From: Lepas anatifera
Lineage: Eukaryota; Arthropoda; Thecostraca; Lepadidae
Assembly: GCA_034440635.1 (NCBI GenBank)
Contig: JAOTON010001351.1
Coordinates: forward strand, 1,846,501 to 1,910,500
Reading direction: 5' to 3'
Length of the DNA: 64,000 nucleotides
Under the pieces are notes generated by a model. The model did not search any database and had not been told where the DNA came from. It worked only from the letters and a program-made list of their open reading frames with translations. The translations under genes were made by a program, and so were the position numbers. Below are positions 13,612 through 25,886 of this stretch, in pieces. The first letter of the stretch is position 1, and each line of letters starts with the position of its first letter.

Positions 13612-13741
13612 GGCAATGAGCCGGCGGCACCGCTCTACCCCTGCTGTTTCAGACTCGCTGACGGAGTCGCAGTTTTGGCAATGAACCAGCGGCACCCCTC
13701 TACCCCTGCTGTTTCAGATGCGCTGACGGAGTCGCAGTTTC
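13612..13741 (+). repeat. 65-bp tandem duplication of an intron-exon junction
   Basis: Copy 1 (13612-13676) and copy 2 (13677-13741) both contain CTCTACCCCTGCTGTTTCAG followed by the first exonic bases (CGCTGACGGAGTCGCAG). The AG at 13716-13717 is the acceptor that keeps exon 2 in frame. The AG at 13651-13652 is a decoy: splicing there runs into TGA after about ten codons. Confidence 0.9.
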
Positions 13742-13922
13742 CCGTGTTCACCATGTACGTGCAGAAGATGTGCTACGCTGGTGCGCCCCGCTGCGATAGC
13801 GCCTGGGCGTTCGAGCGCGTGCAGGGACACGAGCTGAGGGGCTTCGACCGCAAAACCGTCACGCTGGAGGGGCGACTCGACTGTCAGCTGGCCTGTCTCT
13901 CTGAGACCGAGTTTGGCTGCAG
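13718..13922 (+). CDS. PAN-ZP gene exon 2: end of PAN1, start of PAN2
   Basis: Codes from the split codon 101 (Asp) to the split codon 169 (Arg). It closes PAN1 (FPVFTMYVQKMCY, C119, C126) and opens PAN2 (WAFERVQGHELRGFD, then C156, C160 and C168). The acceptor is TGCTGTTTCAG|AT at 13717. The donor is GGCTGCAG|GTGAGG, with GT at 13923-13924, phase 2. The acceptor was chosen over the upstream duplicate because only this one keeps the frame open. Confidence 0.9.
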
Positions 13923-14220
13923 GTGAGGGGCAGCCGACTATGGACGGCGTGGACCGAGTGACATTTAACAGATGGGTACGATAATATCAAAGAGAGCTGC
14001 ACCAACGATTGATGAACTGAAGCCACCGGATATGTATGGTGGGTATTCTGGGATGCCAATGGAAAAGGCGTCAATGCAAAAATAAATATATTGGCTTAGG
14101 TCAAGCAACCTATGTTGCCATGGGCATTGAAGTGTTTCACCGGGTACGGTGTGAGTGCCGAGGTGAGGGCGGCTGGACTGTTGGGGTCACATCAGCCGGG
14201 CCGCTGAGGCGAGGGTAGGA

Positions 14221-15087
14221 GCCGCTGAAGTACGGGGGAGCCGCTGAAGTACGGGAGGGAGCCGCTGAAGTACGGGAGGGTGCCGCTGAAGTACAGGAGG
14301 GAGCCGCCGAAGTACGGGGGAGCCGCTGAAGTACGGGGGAGCCGCTGAAGTACGGGAGGGTGCCGCTGAAGTACAGGAGGGAGCCGCCAGTACGGGAGGG
14401 AGCCGCCGAAGTACGGGGGAGCCGCTGAAGTACGGGAGGGAGCCGCTGAAGTACGGGGGAGCCGCTGAAGTACGGGAGGGAGCCGCTGATGAAGTACGAG
14501 AGGGTGCCGCTGAAGTACGGGAGGGGAGCCGCTGAAGTACGGGGGGAGCCGCTGAAGTACGGGAGGGGGAGCCGCTGAAGTACGGGGAGCCGCTGAAGTA
14601 CGGGGAGGGAGCCGCTGAAGTACGGAGGGGAGCCGCTGAAGTACGGGGGAGCCGCTGAAGTACGGGAGGGAGCCGCTGATGAAGTACGGGAGGTAGCCGC
14701 TGAAGTACGGGAGGGAGCCGCTGAAGTACGGGAGGGAGCCGCTGAAGTACGGGAGGGAGCCGCTGAAGTACGGGGGAGCCGCTGAAGTACGGGGGAGCCG
14801 CTGATGAAGTACGGGAGGGAGCCGCTGATGAAGTACAGGAGGGAGCCGCTGATGAAGTACGGGAGGGAGCCGCTGAAGTACGGGGGAGCCGCTGAAGTAC
14901 GGGGGAGCCGCTGAAGTACGGGGGAGCCGCTGATGAAGTACGGGAGGGAGCCGCTGAAGTACGGGGGAGCCGCTGATGAAGTACGGGGGGAGCCGCTGAT
15001 GAAGTACGGGAGGTAGCCGCTGATGAAGTACAGGAGGGAGCCGCTGATGAAGTACGGGAGGGAGCCGCTGAAGTACGGGAGGGTGCC
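14221..15087. repeat. Minisatellite, 19-22 bp units with GATGAA insert variants
   Basis: Units read GCCGCTGAAGTACGGGAGG, with G-run length changes and some carrying CTGATGAAG in place of CTGAAG. More than 40 copies. It lies 300 bp downstream of the exon 2 donor and does not overlap it. Long minus-strand frames (up to 454 codons) arise from the near-21-bp period and lack any domain. Confidence 0.9.
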
Positions 15088-16025
15088 GCGGCACAGACGC
15101 ACAGCCGTCTACAGTCGTCCATTTGCCGGGCGGGCGACGCCCCGTAACGGCACCGCCTGATTTATATCGCAATAAACTGTTTCCTGGCCGCCGTGCCGCA
15201 TTCATGAATGCGCCGCATTTGAATGAGTCAGTGCGACGAGCGGCGGCGCGGCTGGTGCGACGCATTTGGATGCGACGGCGCGGCGCGGCGCACGGGGCAG
15301 ATAAGGCGCAGTGGCTGGTGTGTAGCCGGCGTCTAATCAGCGTCGCCAGCGACACCTCGGCAGCGCTGCCCACCCGCGCACTCCACGTCGTCGGCGCCGC
15401 CGGAGACCTGCCCAGTCTGGTACTATTGTACCGCCGCTGTGAGATATGGCTCACCCCGTACCATCCAATTAGGCGGCTATTGTTGACGTGACGCCCACCA
15501 CTCCACAACACGCGACAACCGCTAAGTGGAGTGAATCTGTTATCGAGAAGGGTCAAAGCGGAACATTGAAGGAAGGAGCATCAGTCTCACGGCAGAGGAG
15601 CAGCAACCTTCTATTTTTTTCATTTCTGTTCATTAAGTTCAAATCACCCATAAGTGTCGCCACCGGCAAAAAAGTGGGGGGGCAGCCAAACTTCAACCTG
15701 ATGCTGGCATAAAAACTTTCAACATCAGGACCAAAAATTGTTCTAATTTGGGCTCCTCGTTGCCTTCCGCTGCGGCTGGATAGAAGAATGCCCGGCTTTC
15801 TCTCATTTTGACCGAGATCAGGAAATTTTTGGCTACAAAGGGGGGGGGCCAGGCCCCCTGGCCTGATAAGATAAGCATCAATTTGTAGATGTTATAAAAA
15901 CACATACATTACATATTCGCATCACACTGCTGTTTTGGAAGAAGACAAAGATACCAACACAATATTGAAATCCGACACATCGACAAGTAACTCAAATAAA
16001 TTTCAGAGCCTATCTGCCCACCGTA

Positions 16026-16877
16026 TTAACACGCGCATTGACGGGGGTCTGAGCCACCTTCGCATTGACGGGGGGGCGGATACCCGCCCCCTAAGATCTC
16101 GAGAACCACGGTAGGTAGCGAAAAACGGTAAACGGCGTTGAGCTGCCCATCCACTTCTCCATCGAAAACATTTGAACCATTTTTTTGTCAGGTCACATTT
16201 AAGGTCACGAGAGGTAAAAACATACCCGTCATAGGGATAACATGTAAATTCAGTTTTTCGGCCATTACATCTGAACAAGTAAAGATAGAGCAAAACGACT
16301 TGAACTATATAAATCCTCCTAGCAAGCCGAATCGAATGATATATAATTTGACCTTGCTAGGTCAAAACAAGGATTTGACCTGACCTGAGGTCAGGTCAGG
16401 GTCAAATTATATAAAATGCATATCATTAAAACCGCAAAGCCCAGGCGAGTCTAATGCAGCTAAAATAAATGCTCTATCACCATCCGTTACTGAGTTATTC
16501 CGTAAAAACCATTTTTCCCATGTATTTCCAATGGAGAGGTCATGCCTCGTACCTGACCTTAGGTCATCGATATCAAAAATACCGGAACATATTTTAGAGA
16601 ACTCGGTGGGGCCATTATGTGATATGAGTTTCAATCGGATAAGTTCACCCTGCTCCGACTTATGCTATCTTTAAACTTTTTTGAGGTCGGGTCACTTAAC
16701 CTGTACTGGTGACCTGACCTGAGATGACCTAACCTTAAAATTTTCACAGAAGTTGTAAAAATGATGAGGGAAAAGGTATACCAAGTACGGCGGCGCTACA
16801 CGCCGCCGTTTTTCTACTATCTCCGAAAAACCCGAGGGGGGCGCGGGTACCCGCCCCCCCGTCAATGCGCGTGTTAA
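16026..16877. mobile_element. TTAA-flanked AGGTCA-rich element, copy A
   Basis: TTAA at 16026-16029 and 16874-16877 flank inverted termini starting CACGCGCATTGACGGGGG. Just inside are GC-rich palindromes around GGTACC (a decayed one at about 16072, an intact one at about 16848). The interior is full of AGGTCA/TGACCT, including TGACCTGACC-TGA-GGTCAGGTCA at 16376-16398. There is no coding capacity. The TTAA duplication is the signature of piggyBac-type transposition, so a MITE-like non-autonomous origin is inferred. Copies B and C are the same family in the opposite orientation. Confidence 0.8.
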
Positions 16878-17099
16878 GGTTTCTTATAAGTGTCAAAACA
16901 TATTTTTGAAGGTACCTATGGTGCCATTAAAAAGTCCGAATCGGACGCCAGCAGAAACCTGTTAGAATTGATTTATTGATGTATTGATAGCAGCATTGTG
17001 ATGACATCCACAGACGTGGCTTTTCAGCAACAACACTTTCAGAGCAACAGCATGTAACACTCACAACGAAGCTGTTTAGCAAAACTATTCTGTCTTGGA

Positions 17100-17770
17100 T
17101 AGTATGAGGCAATGACTATCACACGCTTAGGAGCAGCCACTTCTTTCTGTACAAATATATGCACATTAGAACGATAGCAATTAACAGTATAAAAACACAC
17201 ACTCACACACATTATACATAACATTCCTAGACGTTTAAGTCATTGCGTTTATCTTCTTTTCTGAGTACAAAAAAATGTATCGCAAGACCAACTAGAAGTT
17301 TTACGGCGACTTGTGGGTGATAGGCCATGAAGCTGACATGGTGTTTGTTGTGGGTTCATGATCGCGTATACAAATTTATATTTTATTTTAGTTTTTGCGA
17401 CGTCCCGGTTGACTATTTTGGTTGAGTTTCAACCCAAAATAGGGAGCTGACTTCATTTTCACTTAGGTCTTTATGATAGAGTATTATGTGGTCACCGAAG
17501 GGCCAGTCCACTATGTGTAGGCGAGCGTCACCTAGATGTTGGTTTAACCGGCACCTAATTGCTCTCGCCTACATAAGACTGTATCTTCCCTGAATGCTCA
17601 CATTTAGTGCAAGTGGCCTTGTGGACAACGCACCGGGTCATGTATTTACCACGAAGGCCACACTCACAAGCACGATAGCGTTTGTTCCCAGCTGGACAGG
17701 AAGGAGGCACCAGAGCAGATGGTATCAGTTTTTGTTTTAGGGGCATCCCAGAAGTCCAGGATATGCGGAT
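17100..17770 (-). mobile_element. Penelope-like element 1: endonuclease region and left inverted arm
   Basis: Minus-strand reading gives a Cys-rich stretch ending CTKCEHSGKIQSYVGES at about 17555-17630, which resembles the zinc-finger linker and GIY-YIG start of Penelope-like elements, with decay beyond it. The arm reappears inverted at about 20530-21125. The frame is short and interrupted, so this copy is a remnant. Confidence 0.65.
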
Positions 17771-17989
17771 GGGTGATTTGGAAGCTCAGATGATCCCCGG
17801 TACCCGCTTGGACAGCGCATCATTAACGCACGACAGGCGCATGTATACGAACGGCAGGCGCATCAGTACCATGTTTGTGTTTCTGAAGGGGCTGTTATGC
17901 GACTTAAGAGTTTTAGAATCCTTCCATGCAAAATTCCTTGTGCATGAGCGTATGGTACTGGTGATGAGCTCTTGAGGATAACTATTCAG

Positions 17990-18600
17990 CGAGAAAAGTC
18001 TAGTTATTTATTCTGAGCTACGTGTTTCAGTCACTGTGTCAGATGAGCAGCGGATGGCTCCAGTTATGTGTAAGTAGTATGGATCTTTTGGTTGACATAG
18101 GTGGGCGGAATCAAAAGGAAGGATTATTGGTGCTGTCATTGGTTGCATGTAGAGCTCAGTAGAATAGAAACCATGTCCTTCTGTGATAAAATGTTATCCA
18201 AAAAAGCTATAGTGCCTGGGCCATGGGCGTGTTCCATGGTGCATTTTATGGCAGGGTTGTAGGAGTTCCGTTAATTGAAAAAGTTTTGTTAACGAGTCAA
18301 ACCCAGATGACCACACTCCCCATATGCCATCAATGAAGTGGACATAGTAGATTGGATTCAGAGGCTGTGCCGCCACGAAGGTAGTTTCTAGCATATGCAT
18401 TAAAGCAACGGTCACAAGAGGTGCTATTCTGTTGCCCATTGCTAGTCCTGTCGTTTGTAGGTAGTACTTCTCCCCAAAACCGTACTAAACTATTCTGAAG
18501 TATGTGACTTCTTAGTGTGCGAAAATTGGTGATGGATATGTCGAAAAGGTTGATTTGGTCTACATTGCCTTCAGTTGATGACGATGATATTTATTTATTA
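17990..18600 (-). pseudogene. Penelope-like reverse transcriptase fragment
   Basis: The minus-strand frame 18194-18439 begins MGNRIAPLVTVALMHMLE and continues with YVHFIDGIWGVW. These match the RT palm wording of Penelope-like elements, where a GNRLAP-type box is followed by a YIDDIF-type box; here the catalytic pair is degenerate (FIDG). It lies upstream of the endonuclease region on the same strand, the expected RT-then-EN order. Stops and frameshifts flank it. The 5' part of the RT is not recognisable, and element G starts 200 bp away. Confidence 0.65.
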
Positions 18601-18804
18601 GCACATGACACAAAACAATGAACATAGATTTTATTGGATTGGCGCAAAAGCTATTATGTACAAAATGTACCTACAGTGAAAGGGAGTGTCCCACTTTTAT
18701 CATGGGTTTTGAACTAAGATAACAGTTTTGTAGGGCGTGTTGAGAAGTCACTATCGGTATATTTTATTTCACACAGAGCCCTCGGTATAACATTTCCACT
18801 AGCT

Positions 18805-19791
18805 TTAACAAGCGCCCCGCTGGGGGAGGGGGGCGAAATTCGCCCCCCCTCCTAGTTTTCCCCAGATAGCTCAAAAACGAAGAGACGCAGAACAACGAAA
18901 CTTACAGTACCTTATCCCTGATCAATTTTACACATCGAACCAAATTTTTTAGTTAAGGTCATATCAGGTCAAGGAACTATTCAGGGTCAAGTGACCCGAC
19001 CTCAAAACCTAAAATCACGAGTTTGAAGCGGCGCCCAGGGAATATCAGCGAACCGATCAATTTGAAACTTCCACAATATGATAAGGTCATTAGGGTCTAC
19101 AAATCTGCAATCTCGGAACTTTCGATATTGTTGACCTAAGGTGGGGTCAATTTTTTGGTCACCCCATTTTAAGTCTATGGTGAAAATAGAATGGGCTTGT
19201 TTTCAGTAAATACTGGATAGATAAAACTGAAAATCCTCAAACCGTCTATTCTTACCACGATCTTGACCATAAAGTTGAGTTTTTGAGCATCTGACCTCTC
19301 AAAGATCTTATCAGGTCACGGGAGCAGGGAGTGATTGTTTTCCCAATAACTTCTCACTGAATTGAGATAAAGCTCCCATTTTGCTTGCATTGGGCTTATA
19401 TTGTCACGGGGAGTCGATTGATATGCAGCATGACCATACCAGGTCTCTCTGTGACCCTGACCTAGCTCGAGGTCAGGGTCACAATTTGTAGAGGCTGATC
19501 ATCACTCGATTCGCCGCGATGAGAGAAATCCAATGATGCATAAAGATTTGCTCTAGCTCCTCTGAGGGCAGATCTAGAGAGGGAAACGTACACTGCTCTT
19601 TTGTACGCCTATGGAGCCTTCTTTGACCTATGCTGACCTCAATATTGACCTGACATAAACAATTATCCGTATAAAATCTCTTCGTCTTGTCAAGAGCTTT
19701 CGAACGGCGCCCGTAATTTTCCTTTAGCTTTAGTGGGGAACAAGATACAGAGGGGAGGGAGGTCGAAACCCCACAGCGGGGCGCGTGTTGA
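18805..19791. mobile_element. TTAA-flanked AGGTCA-rich element, copy G (third subfamily)
   Basis: The left end is TTAA then CAAGCGCCCCGCTGGGGG, with a palindrome GGGGGGCGAAATTCGCCCCC just inside. The right end is CAGCGGGGCGCGTG then TTGA, a one-base decay of TTAA. The interior carries AGGTCA/TGACCT words. It sits inside Penelope-like element 1, so it inserted later. Confidence 0.7.
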
Positions 19792-20529
19792 AGCTCAAAG
19801 TAAAAGGGTTGATTGCCTTATTTCAAACCCTGAAGGGATACCTTCCATATGGTTGCAGTAATTTGATTGGTCGTAAGCCCTACGCCTCGCCCACTCGCTG
19901 AAAATACCATGCTAGCGAGGGAACCAGCAAGCAACTGCCTGTAGACTGAAAACTTCGGGCGAGTGGTAGTCGTCCATGGCAGAGCGTCATTGGGCCGAAA
20001 TGAGCCCAATGGCCGCAACACACACCACATCCTCCCTCCCCGTACTTGCCTAAACAAGTTTCATTCTTTTCTTCAAAATCCAACTCCGATATTTTTTATT
20101 TACATCAGGCATATGCATTATCTTTCCACCACCGAATGAACTCGGCCGCCGTTACGACATCTGTCGTTCAGTTTTTGCACCAGTGCTTCTTGTACTGCAC
20201 GCGATTTCTGCCATGCGGAATCGCTGTGAATGGACCTCAATAGCGAGCCTATGGTCAATGTTTGGCATTTCACTGATTATTAGAAGTGTTATTTTGATGA
20301 CGTAACCTATTGTTAGGATAGAGAAAATATTTCTGTTTTTAGCGTATGAACGTGAGGAAAAAATGTTGTTTCCTGGTTTTCAGACCTCTCTTGTTCTTAA
20401 ATTGATCTTTTCAGGATTTTGAAAAGTGGTCCAATCCCTTTAAGGACATCATTGCGACTATACCGGTCTTGAATCGGAATGCTACCATGTAATTTAACCA
20501 CATCAAAGGAGAAAACAACACTGTCCGGG

Positions 20530-21125
20530 GAAAGGTGATGCGGAAACTTAGTTCTAAGCCTGTGAGTGTGGCCTTCGGGGTAAATACATGACCCGGTGCG
20601 TTGTCCACAAGGCCACTTGCACTAAATGTGAGCATTCAGGGAAGATACAGTCTTATGTAGGCGAGAGCAATTAGGTGCCGGTTAAACCAACATCTAGGTG
20701 ACGCTCGCCTACACAGAGTGGACTTGCCCTTCGGTGACCACATAATACTCTATCATAAAGACCTAAATGAAGATGGAATCAACTCCCTGTTCCGGATTGG
20801 AATTCTAAGTGTCGAACCGGACGTCATAGAAACTAAAATAAAATATCAATTTGTATACGCGATCATGAACCCACAATAAACACCATGTCAGCTTCATGGC
20901 CTATCACCAACAAGTCGCCGTAAAACTTTTAGTTGGTCTTGTGATACGTTATTTTTTTTTACTCAGAAAAGAAGATAAAGGCAAAGACCTAAACGTCCAG
21001 GAATGATATGTGTAATGTGTGTGTGGGTCAGTATACGTTTTTAACACTGATAATTGCTATCGTTCTATTTCCCATAGATTTCTGCAGAAAGACGTGGTTG
21101 CTCCTAAGCGTGTGATAGTCATTTT
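20530..21125 (+). mobile_element. Penelope-like element 1: right inverted arm
   Basis: Inverted copy of 17100-17770, with long exact stretches such as the Cys-rich coding part (TGTGAGCATTCAGGG) and CTCCTAAGCGTGTGATAGTC. Penelope-like elements commonly have partial head-to-head or inverted flanking repeats; this pair fits that. The copy is non-coding beyond about 25 codons. Confidence 0.7.
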
Positions 21126-21324
21126 CAATTTTTGTACTTAAAAATGTGTCAGCTGAAAATGAAGAGTTTCTATTAATCTGTTTTTTCGGTATTCTTTCAA
21201 TATTAATTTAGGACTAAAAAAAGCTTAGAGGATAATGGTGAGCTTTAACACGTCTTCAAAACTTATAATTATTATGCTGCTGTCAACATTGCTCAGCTTA
21301 CTTACTACTGTCTCAGCTTCCCAG

Positions 21325-21466
21325 TTAAAGCAGGGCGCTGTTACTGGCGATGGCCGACATTAAAGCAGGGCGCTGTTACTGGCGATGGGCGACATTAAAG
21401 CAGGGCGCTGTTACTGGCGATGGCCGACATTAGAGCAGGGCGCTGTTACTGGCGATGGGCGGGGGT
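21325..21466. repeat. Tandem array, 35-bp unit, 4 copies
   Basis: The unit contains AAGCAGGGCGCTGTTACTGG. The copies are nearly identical. Confidence 0.9.
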
Positions 21467-23647
21467 TGGCTGCGAATTTGCTTCAATATCCACTCGAGCC
21501 TAAGACTGCCCGGCTGAATATTTTCGGCGCGGCTGAAACCGTCCTGGCGCCGGCGCCCACTGTATAACATATCGGCCCTCAGCGGTCACGCTGCGATCCC
21601 TGGAGAGAGTTAGCCAATCCTCCACTATCAGACCGGAGTCACCCCACCACCCGAAACTGGTCTCGCACGAGCTCGCAAACTCGCTACAGCTGTACAAGCA
21701 CCCAGTACACACCGGTTCTTCAGTGGTTCAGTGGCACACGACACCTCGCTGTGGCATGCCCGGTTTTTAGAGCTGCACCAACATCACACACCAGCTCTGC
21801 ACGCCGGTTAAGGTTGGAACCCTCCCTGGTCGCGGCATGTACTGAACAGCAGCACGTCGGCCACGCTACAAAAGTGAAACACTTTGAAAAAGCTGGCCCC
21901 AGTTCCGACGAAAATAATTCAGTCCCCACCTGGTCTAGGCTTCTTTCGTTGTTGTTTTTTATTTTCATTGCAATTTCTTACACTGCTATGCATTAAAAGT
22001 CTTACATTTCAAAGAAACCATAAAAAGGGTTTAGCAGAAATCAATTAGCAAATATGGATTATATTTTTCGAATCGCTTAAGACCACCAATGAAAGAATCT
22101 GTCACAAATGTTATCGAACAAAAGCTTTCCAAAGTGAAACCTCCACAAGTCAAGTCATAAATCATTGCCGATGCAAACACATATTAGCACCTGCATCCTC
22201 TCCATAAATATATATAAAATCGATCCAAATATCTGTTTATCTGGGAAGGCCAGAACACGACGACGTGAGATCATGCATAGGAGGTGGGAGTGGATGAGTG
22301 TGTAAGATTCCATTTTTCTGGACAGGTTCCTATTTTTAAGTTCTTTAGCCAATGCTAAAAAAACAGGAATGTGCTCCTTTTTGTATTAAGGTAGTATTTG
22401 TATCTAGGGCTGGCTCAAGACCGTGAAGGATATGACGTTAGAATAAACAGGTGAAACTGGTCATACTATCAACGTTTTGACTCGCCCCAGTATGTGCAAG
22501 AAGGCACCTCCTTCTTAAACAGACAGGGTAAGATGGGCATTAGTATATATTTAGTATAACTTCCCTGTGTACCTATTGTAACACCGGATTTTTAAGTATT
22601 AAACGGTCAAATAAAGCGAAGGAAATGGCCGATCAAAGTCAGGCTTCTAGAAAGTGGGTTGCAGCAATAGCACTGATCCATGCAGTGCATGGAGCCTAAA
22701 AAATATACATATGCATACTATGGTTTTGAGAGTTTACTTCTGATACAGGTAGATATCATTATGTCGGACTTCGTAATATGGGAGCTTCAGAGAAATGCCT
22801 ACCCACATCTGTTCAAGGTTTTAAATAAGGTCAGCCCATCTCATTTTTCACTCTACTGTTACAAGCTCACTCTACTTGTCAGCTCACTTCTACTGTTACA
22901 AGAGGTTGTTATGCTTTTCTATCCCTGATACGAGACTCAACATGCGAGCTGAGCTGCTGTACTCAGAGCTGTGCCATCTTAATTTCTTATAGCTAACATT
23001 GAAAGACGACTAGCTGCCAGGGACATGCCTCTAAAGCTGAAAACTGTATATGATTCAAGTTCGACAAGGCGCCGGTGCGGGACAGCCCGCTACCTTTACA
23101 CCCCGTCCCGGCCTGGCTCCCCCGGCACAACGCTGGATGATCCCAAAGTCCCACCTCTAGACTAGACAGAGGGCAGTGCAGCAGACATGTAGGTCTGAGC
23201 TGGCGTATAAGTCACCCCAGTGAAACCGTTTGGCGCTCATTTGACCGTTGCGGCGGACCGCTCCACAACGGTCAGATAACGCAGGCATTAGCCGCCGCTG
23301 GCGCGCGCCCCGCAGCCCGCCGCTCCACACACGGCACGCTCGACGCGCCTGAAAAACCAGCTAACTGAAAACTAGCGACTGTGTGCGCGCGCGGCGCAGT
23401 TATCTGCACGGCGGCAATCGTGCCGCGCAGTTAGCGGGGCACCGCTTCATCTGCGGCCAACGCGGCGCAGCTGACTGATTGGACTGATTGGCAAAGGCGA
23501 CGCTGCGGCGGCGGACATGCCGCCTCACAGCCTGCAGTGAAGCTGAGCTCGCGGCGACACTAAACCAACATTTCTGAGCTTCAAACACTAGGTCCACCCT
23601 TGGAACAGCAAGCCACAGCAGGTGCGTTCAGGGCAAGATACCTTTAC

Positions 23648-24455
23648 TTAACACGCGATTGCGGGGGGCGGGTACCCGCCCCCTCGGGTTTTCGGAGACA
23701 GCTGAAACGGCGGCGCGTAGCGCGCCGTACTTGGTATACCTTTTCCTCATTTTTTAAACTTCTGTGAAAATTTTAAGGTTGGGTCATCTCAGGTCAGGTC
23801 ACCAGAACAGGTCAGTGACCCGACCTCAAAAAAGTTTAAGATAGCATAGTCGGAGCAGGGTGAACTTATCCGATTGCAACTCATCCATAACGGCCCCACT
23901 GAGTTCTCTAAAATATGTTCCGGTTTTTTGATATCAATGACCTGAGGTCAGGTGCGGGCATGACCTCTCCATTGGAAATACATGGGAAAATGGTTTTTAC
24001 GGATAACTCAGTAACGGATGGTGATAGAGCATTTATTTTAGCTGCATTAGACTCGCCTGGGCTTTGGGTTCTAATGATATGCTTTTATATAATTTGACCT
24101 GACCTGACCTCGGTGGTCAATTTGATTTGACCTAGAGGTCAATTATATATCTTCGATTCGGCTTGCTAAGAGGATTCTATAGTTTAAGTCGTTTTGCTCT
24201 ATCTTTACTTGTTCAGATTTCATGGCCGAAAACTGAATTTACATGTTATCCCTATGACGGGCATGTTTTGACCTCTCGTGACCTTAAATGTGACCTGACA
24301 AAAAATGGTTCAAATGTTTTCGATGGAGAAGTGGATGGGCAGCCCAACGCCGTTTACCGTTTTTCGCTACCTACCGTGGTTCTCGGATCTTAGGGGGCGG
24401 GTACCCGCCCCCGTCAATGCGAAGGTGGCTCAGACCCCCGTCATGCGCGTGTTAA
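23648..24455. mobile_element. TTAA-flanked AGGTCA-rich element, copy B
   Basis: TTAA at 23648-23651 and 24452-24455; termini CACGCGATTGCGGGGG and its inverse; palindrome GGGGGCGGGTACCCGCCCCC near both ends. Internal sequence matches copy A read in reverse. No coding capacity. Confidence 0.8.
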
Positions 24456-24778
24456 AGGTACGTTAGGGGATTCCTCCCGCCCGAATGACGTCCACGGGCG
24501 TGGAGGAATTCCTTCACCCTTGGGCCGTGTGTCACTGCTGCTAACAGCAACTGCCGCTTCGATTTGTGAAATACACGGTAATCAGTCTCAATGATGATAG
24601 CATTTCCTTCGTTGTGTTTTTTATGAAAGTTTGTATATTATTTTAATTTTCCATGTTTTGTTGGGTGTGCGTCTCGTGTCGCGCTGCTGTTGCTGCGTCC
24701 AGGGCAATCTCGGAAAAACAGCAGACATTCCACTGATCTAGTAAGGAAGAGGACTGGCTTAGCAGGATCGGATCCAGG

Positions 24779-25180
24779 TGGGGGTTCGTGGGCCAGGCAT
24801 CATAGGGTCCACGGCGGGGGTCCACGGGCCAGGCATCATAGGGTCCACGGGTCAGGTATTGTACGGGTCCACGGCGAGGTTCATGGGTCAAGTATTGTAC
24901 GGGGCCACGGCGAGGTCCACGGGTCAGGTATTGTACGGGGCCACGGCGAGGTCCACGGGTCAGGCATTGTACGGGTCCACGGCGAGGTCCACGGGTCAGG
25001 TATTGTACGGGTCCACGGCGAGGTCCACAGGTCAGGTATTGTACGGGGCCACGGCGAGGTCCACGGGTCAGGCATTGTACGGGTCCACGGCGAGGTCCAC
25101 GGGTCAAGTATTGTACGGGTCCACGGCGAGGTCCACAGGTCAGGTATTGTACGGGGCCACGGTGGGGTACACTCGCCAGG
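24779..25180. repeat. Minisatellite, 36-bp unit, about 11 copies
   Basis: The unit contains GAGGTCCACGGGTCAGGTAT and TGTACGGGTCCACGGC. Since 36 is divisible by 3, every frame stays open on both strands. No protein similarity. Confidence 0.9.
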
Positions 25181-25530
25181 TGTGGTGCGGTGACAGTCCA
25201 TCAGAGACAATGGACGCCCAGCGTCGGTCGGCGACAACGCGTGCGAGGAAAACATGACGGATTGGACAGCTTGGCGCGGAGCGTTCCCAAAATCACGACC
25301 TGAATCTGTGCCACGGAAGCCGCCGCATCTGCTCCTGCACCTTCACAACTCTCCACGCCAGGGCTCTTATTATTGTGATCAGCATCAGCATCCATGGGGT
25401 GGAAGCACAGAGCTTGTGCAGGCCCAGACAGCGGAAGGATGTTCCGTGCTGAGGGATTGACCCGACACGGGCCACACAACACCACAGGCCTGCTGACCCC
25501 GTATGGGCCATCACACCTGCCAGACTGCGC

Positions 25531-25886
25531 GACCAGTCGGGACAGGCTGCCGCACCGACCAGTCGGGGCAGGCTGCCGCACCGACCAGTCGGGGCAGGCT
25601 GCCGCACCGACCAGTCGGGGCAGGCTGCCGCACCGACCAGTCGGGACAGGCTGCCGCACCGACCAGTCGGGGCAGGCTGCCGCACCGACCAGTCGGGGCA
25701 GGCTGCCGCACCGACCAGTCGGGGCAGGCTGCCGCACCGACCAGTCGGGGCAGGCTGCCGCACCGACCAGTCGGGGCAGGCTGCCGCACCGACCAGTCGG
25801 GGCAGGCCCGCACCGACCAGTCGGGGCAGGCTGCCGCACCGACCAGTCGGGGCAGGCTGCCGCACCGACCAGTCGGAGCAGGCTGC
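25531..25886. repeat. Minisatellite, 26-bp unit, about 14 copies
   Basis: The unit is CAGTCGGGGCAGGCTGCCGC plus ACCGAC. The copies are almost identical apart from one shortened near 25808. Confidence 0.92.

Larger units (their letters stand above)
6306..13717 (+). other. Intron 1 of the PAN-ZP gene
   Basis: 7412 bp, GT-AG. It contains a degenerate CCG-rich repeat field (7730-8215), a 26-bp minisatellite (11121-11579), a large TC/TCTCTG microsatellite (11939-12378) and a 65-bp duplication across its own acceptor (13612-13741). The rest (6306-7729, 8216-11120, 12379-13611) is CpG-rich unique-looking sequence in which I see no gene or recognisable element. Confidence 0.8.

Noticed and set aside
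16376..16398. Reading the AGGTCA palindrome as an ecdysone response element
   Set aside because: The classical element is an inverted repeat AGGTCA-N-TGACCT; here the hexamers are everted or direct, so receptor binding cannot be assigned.
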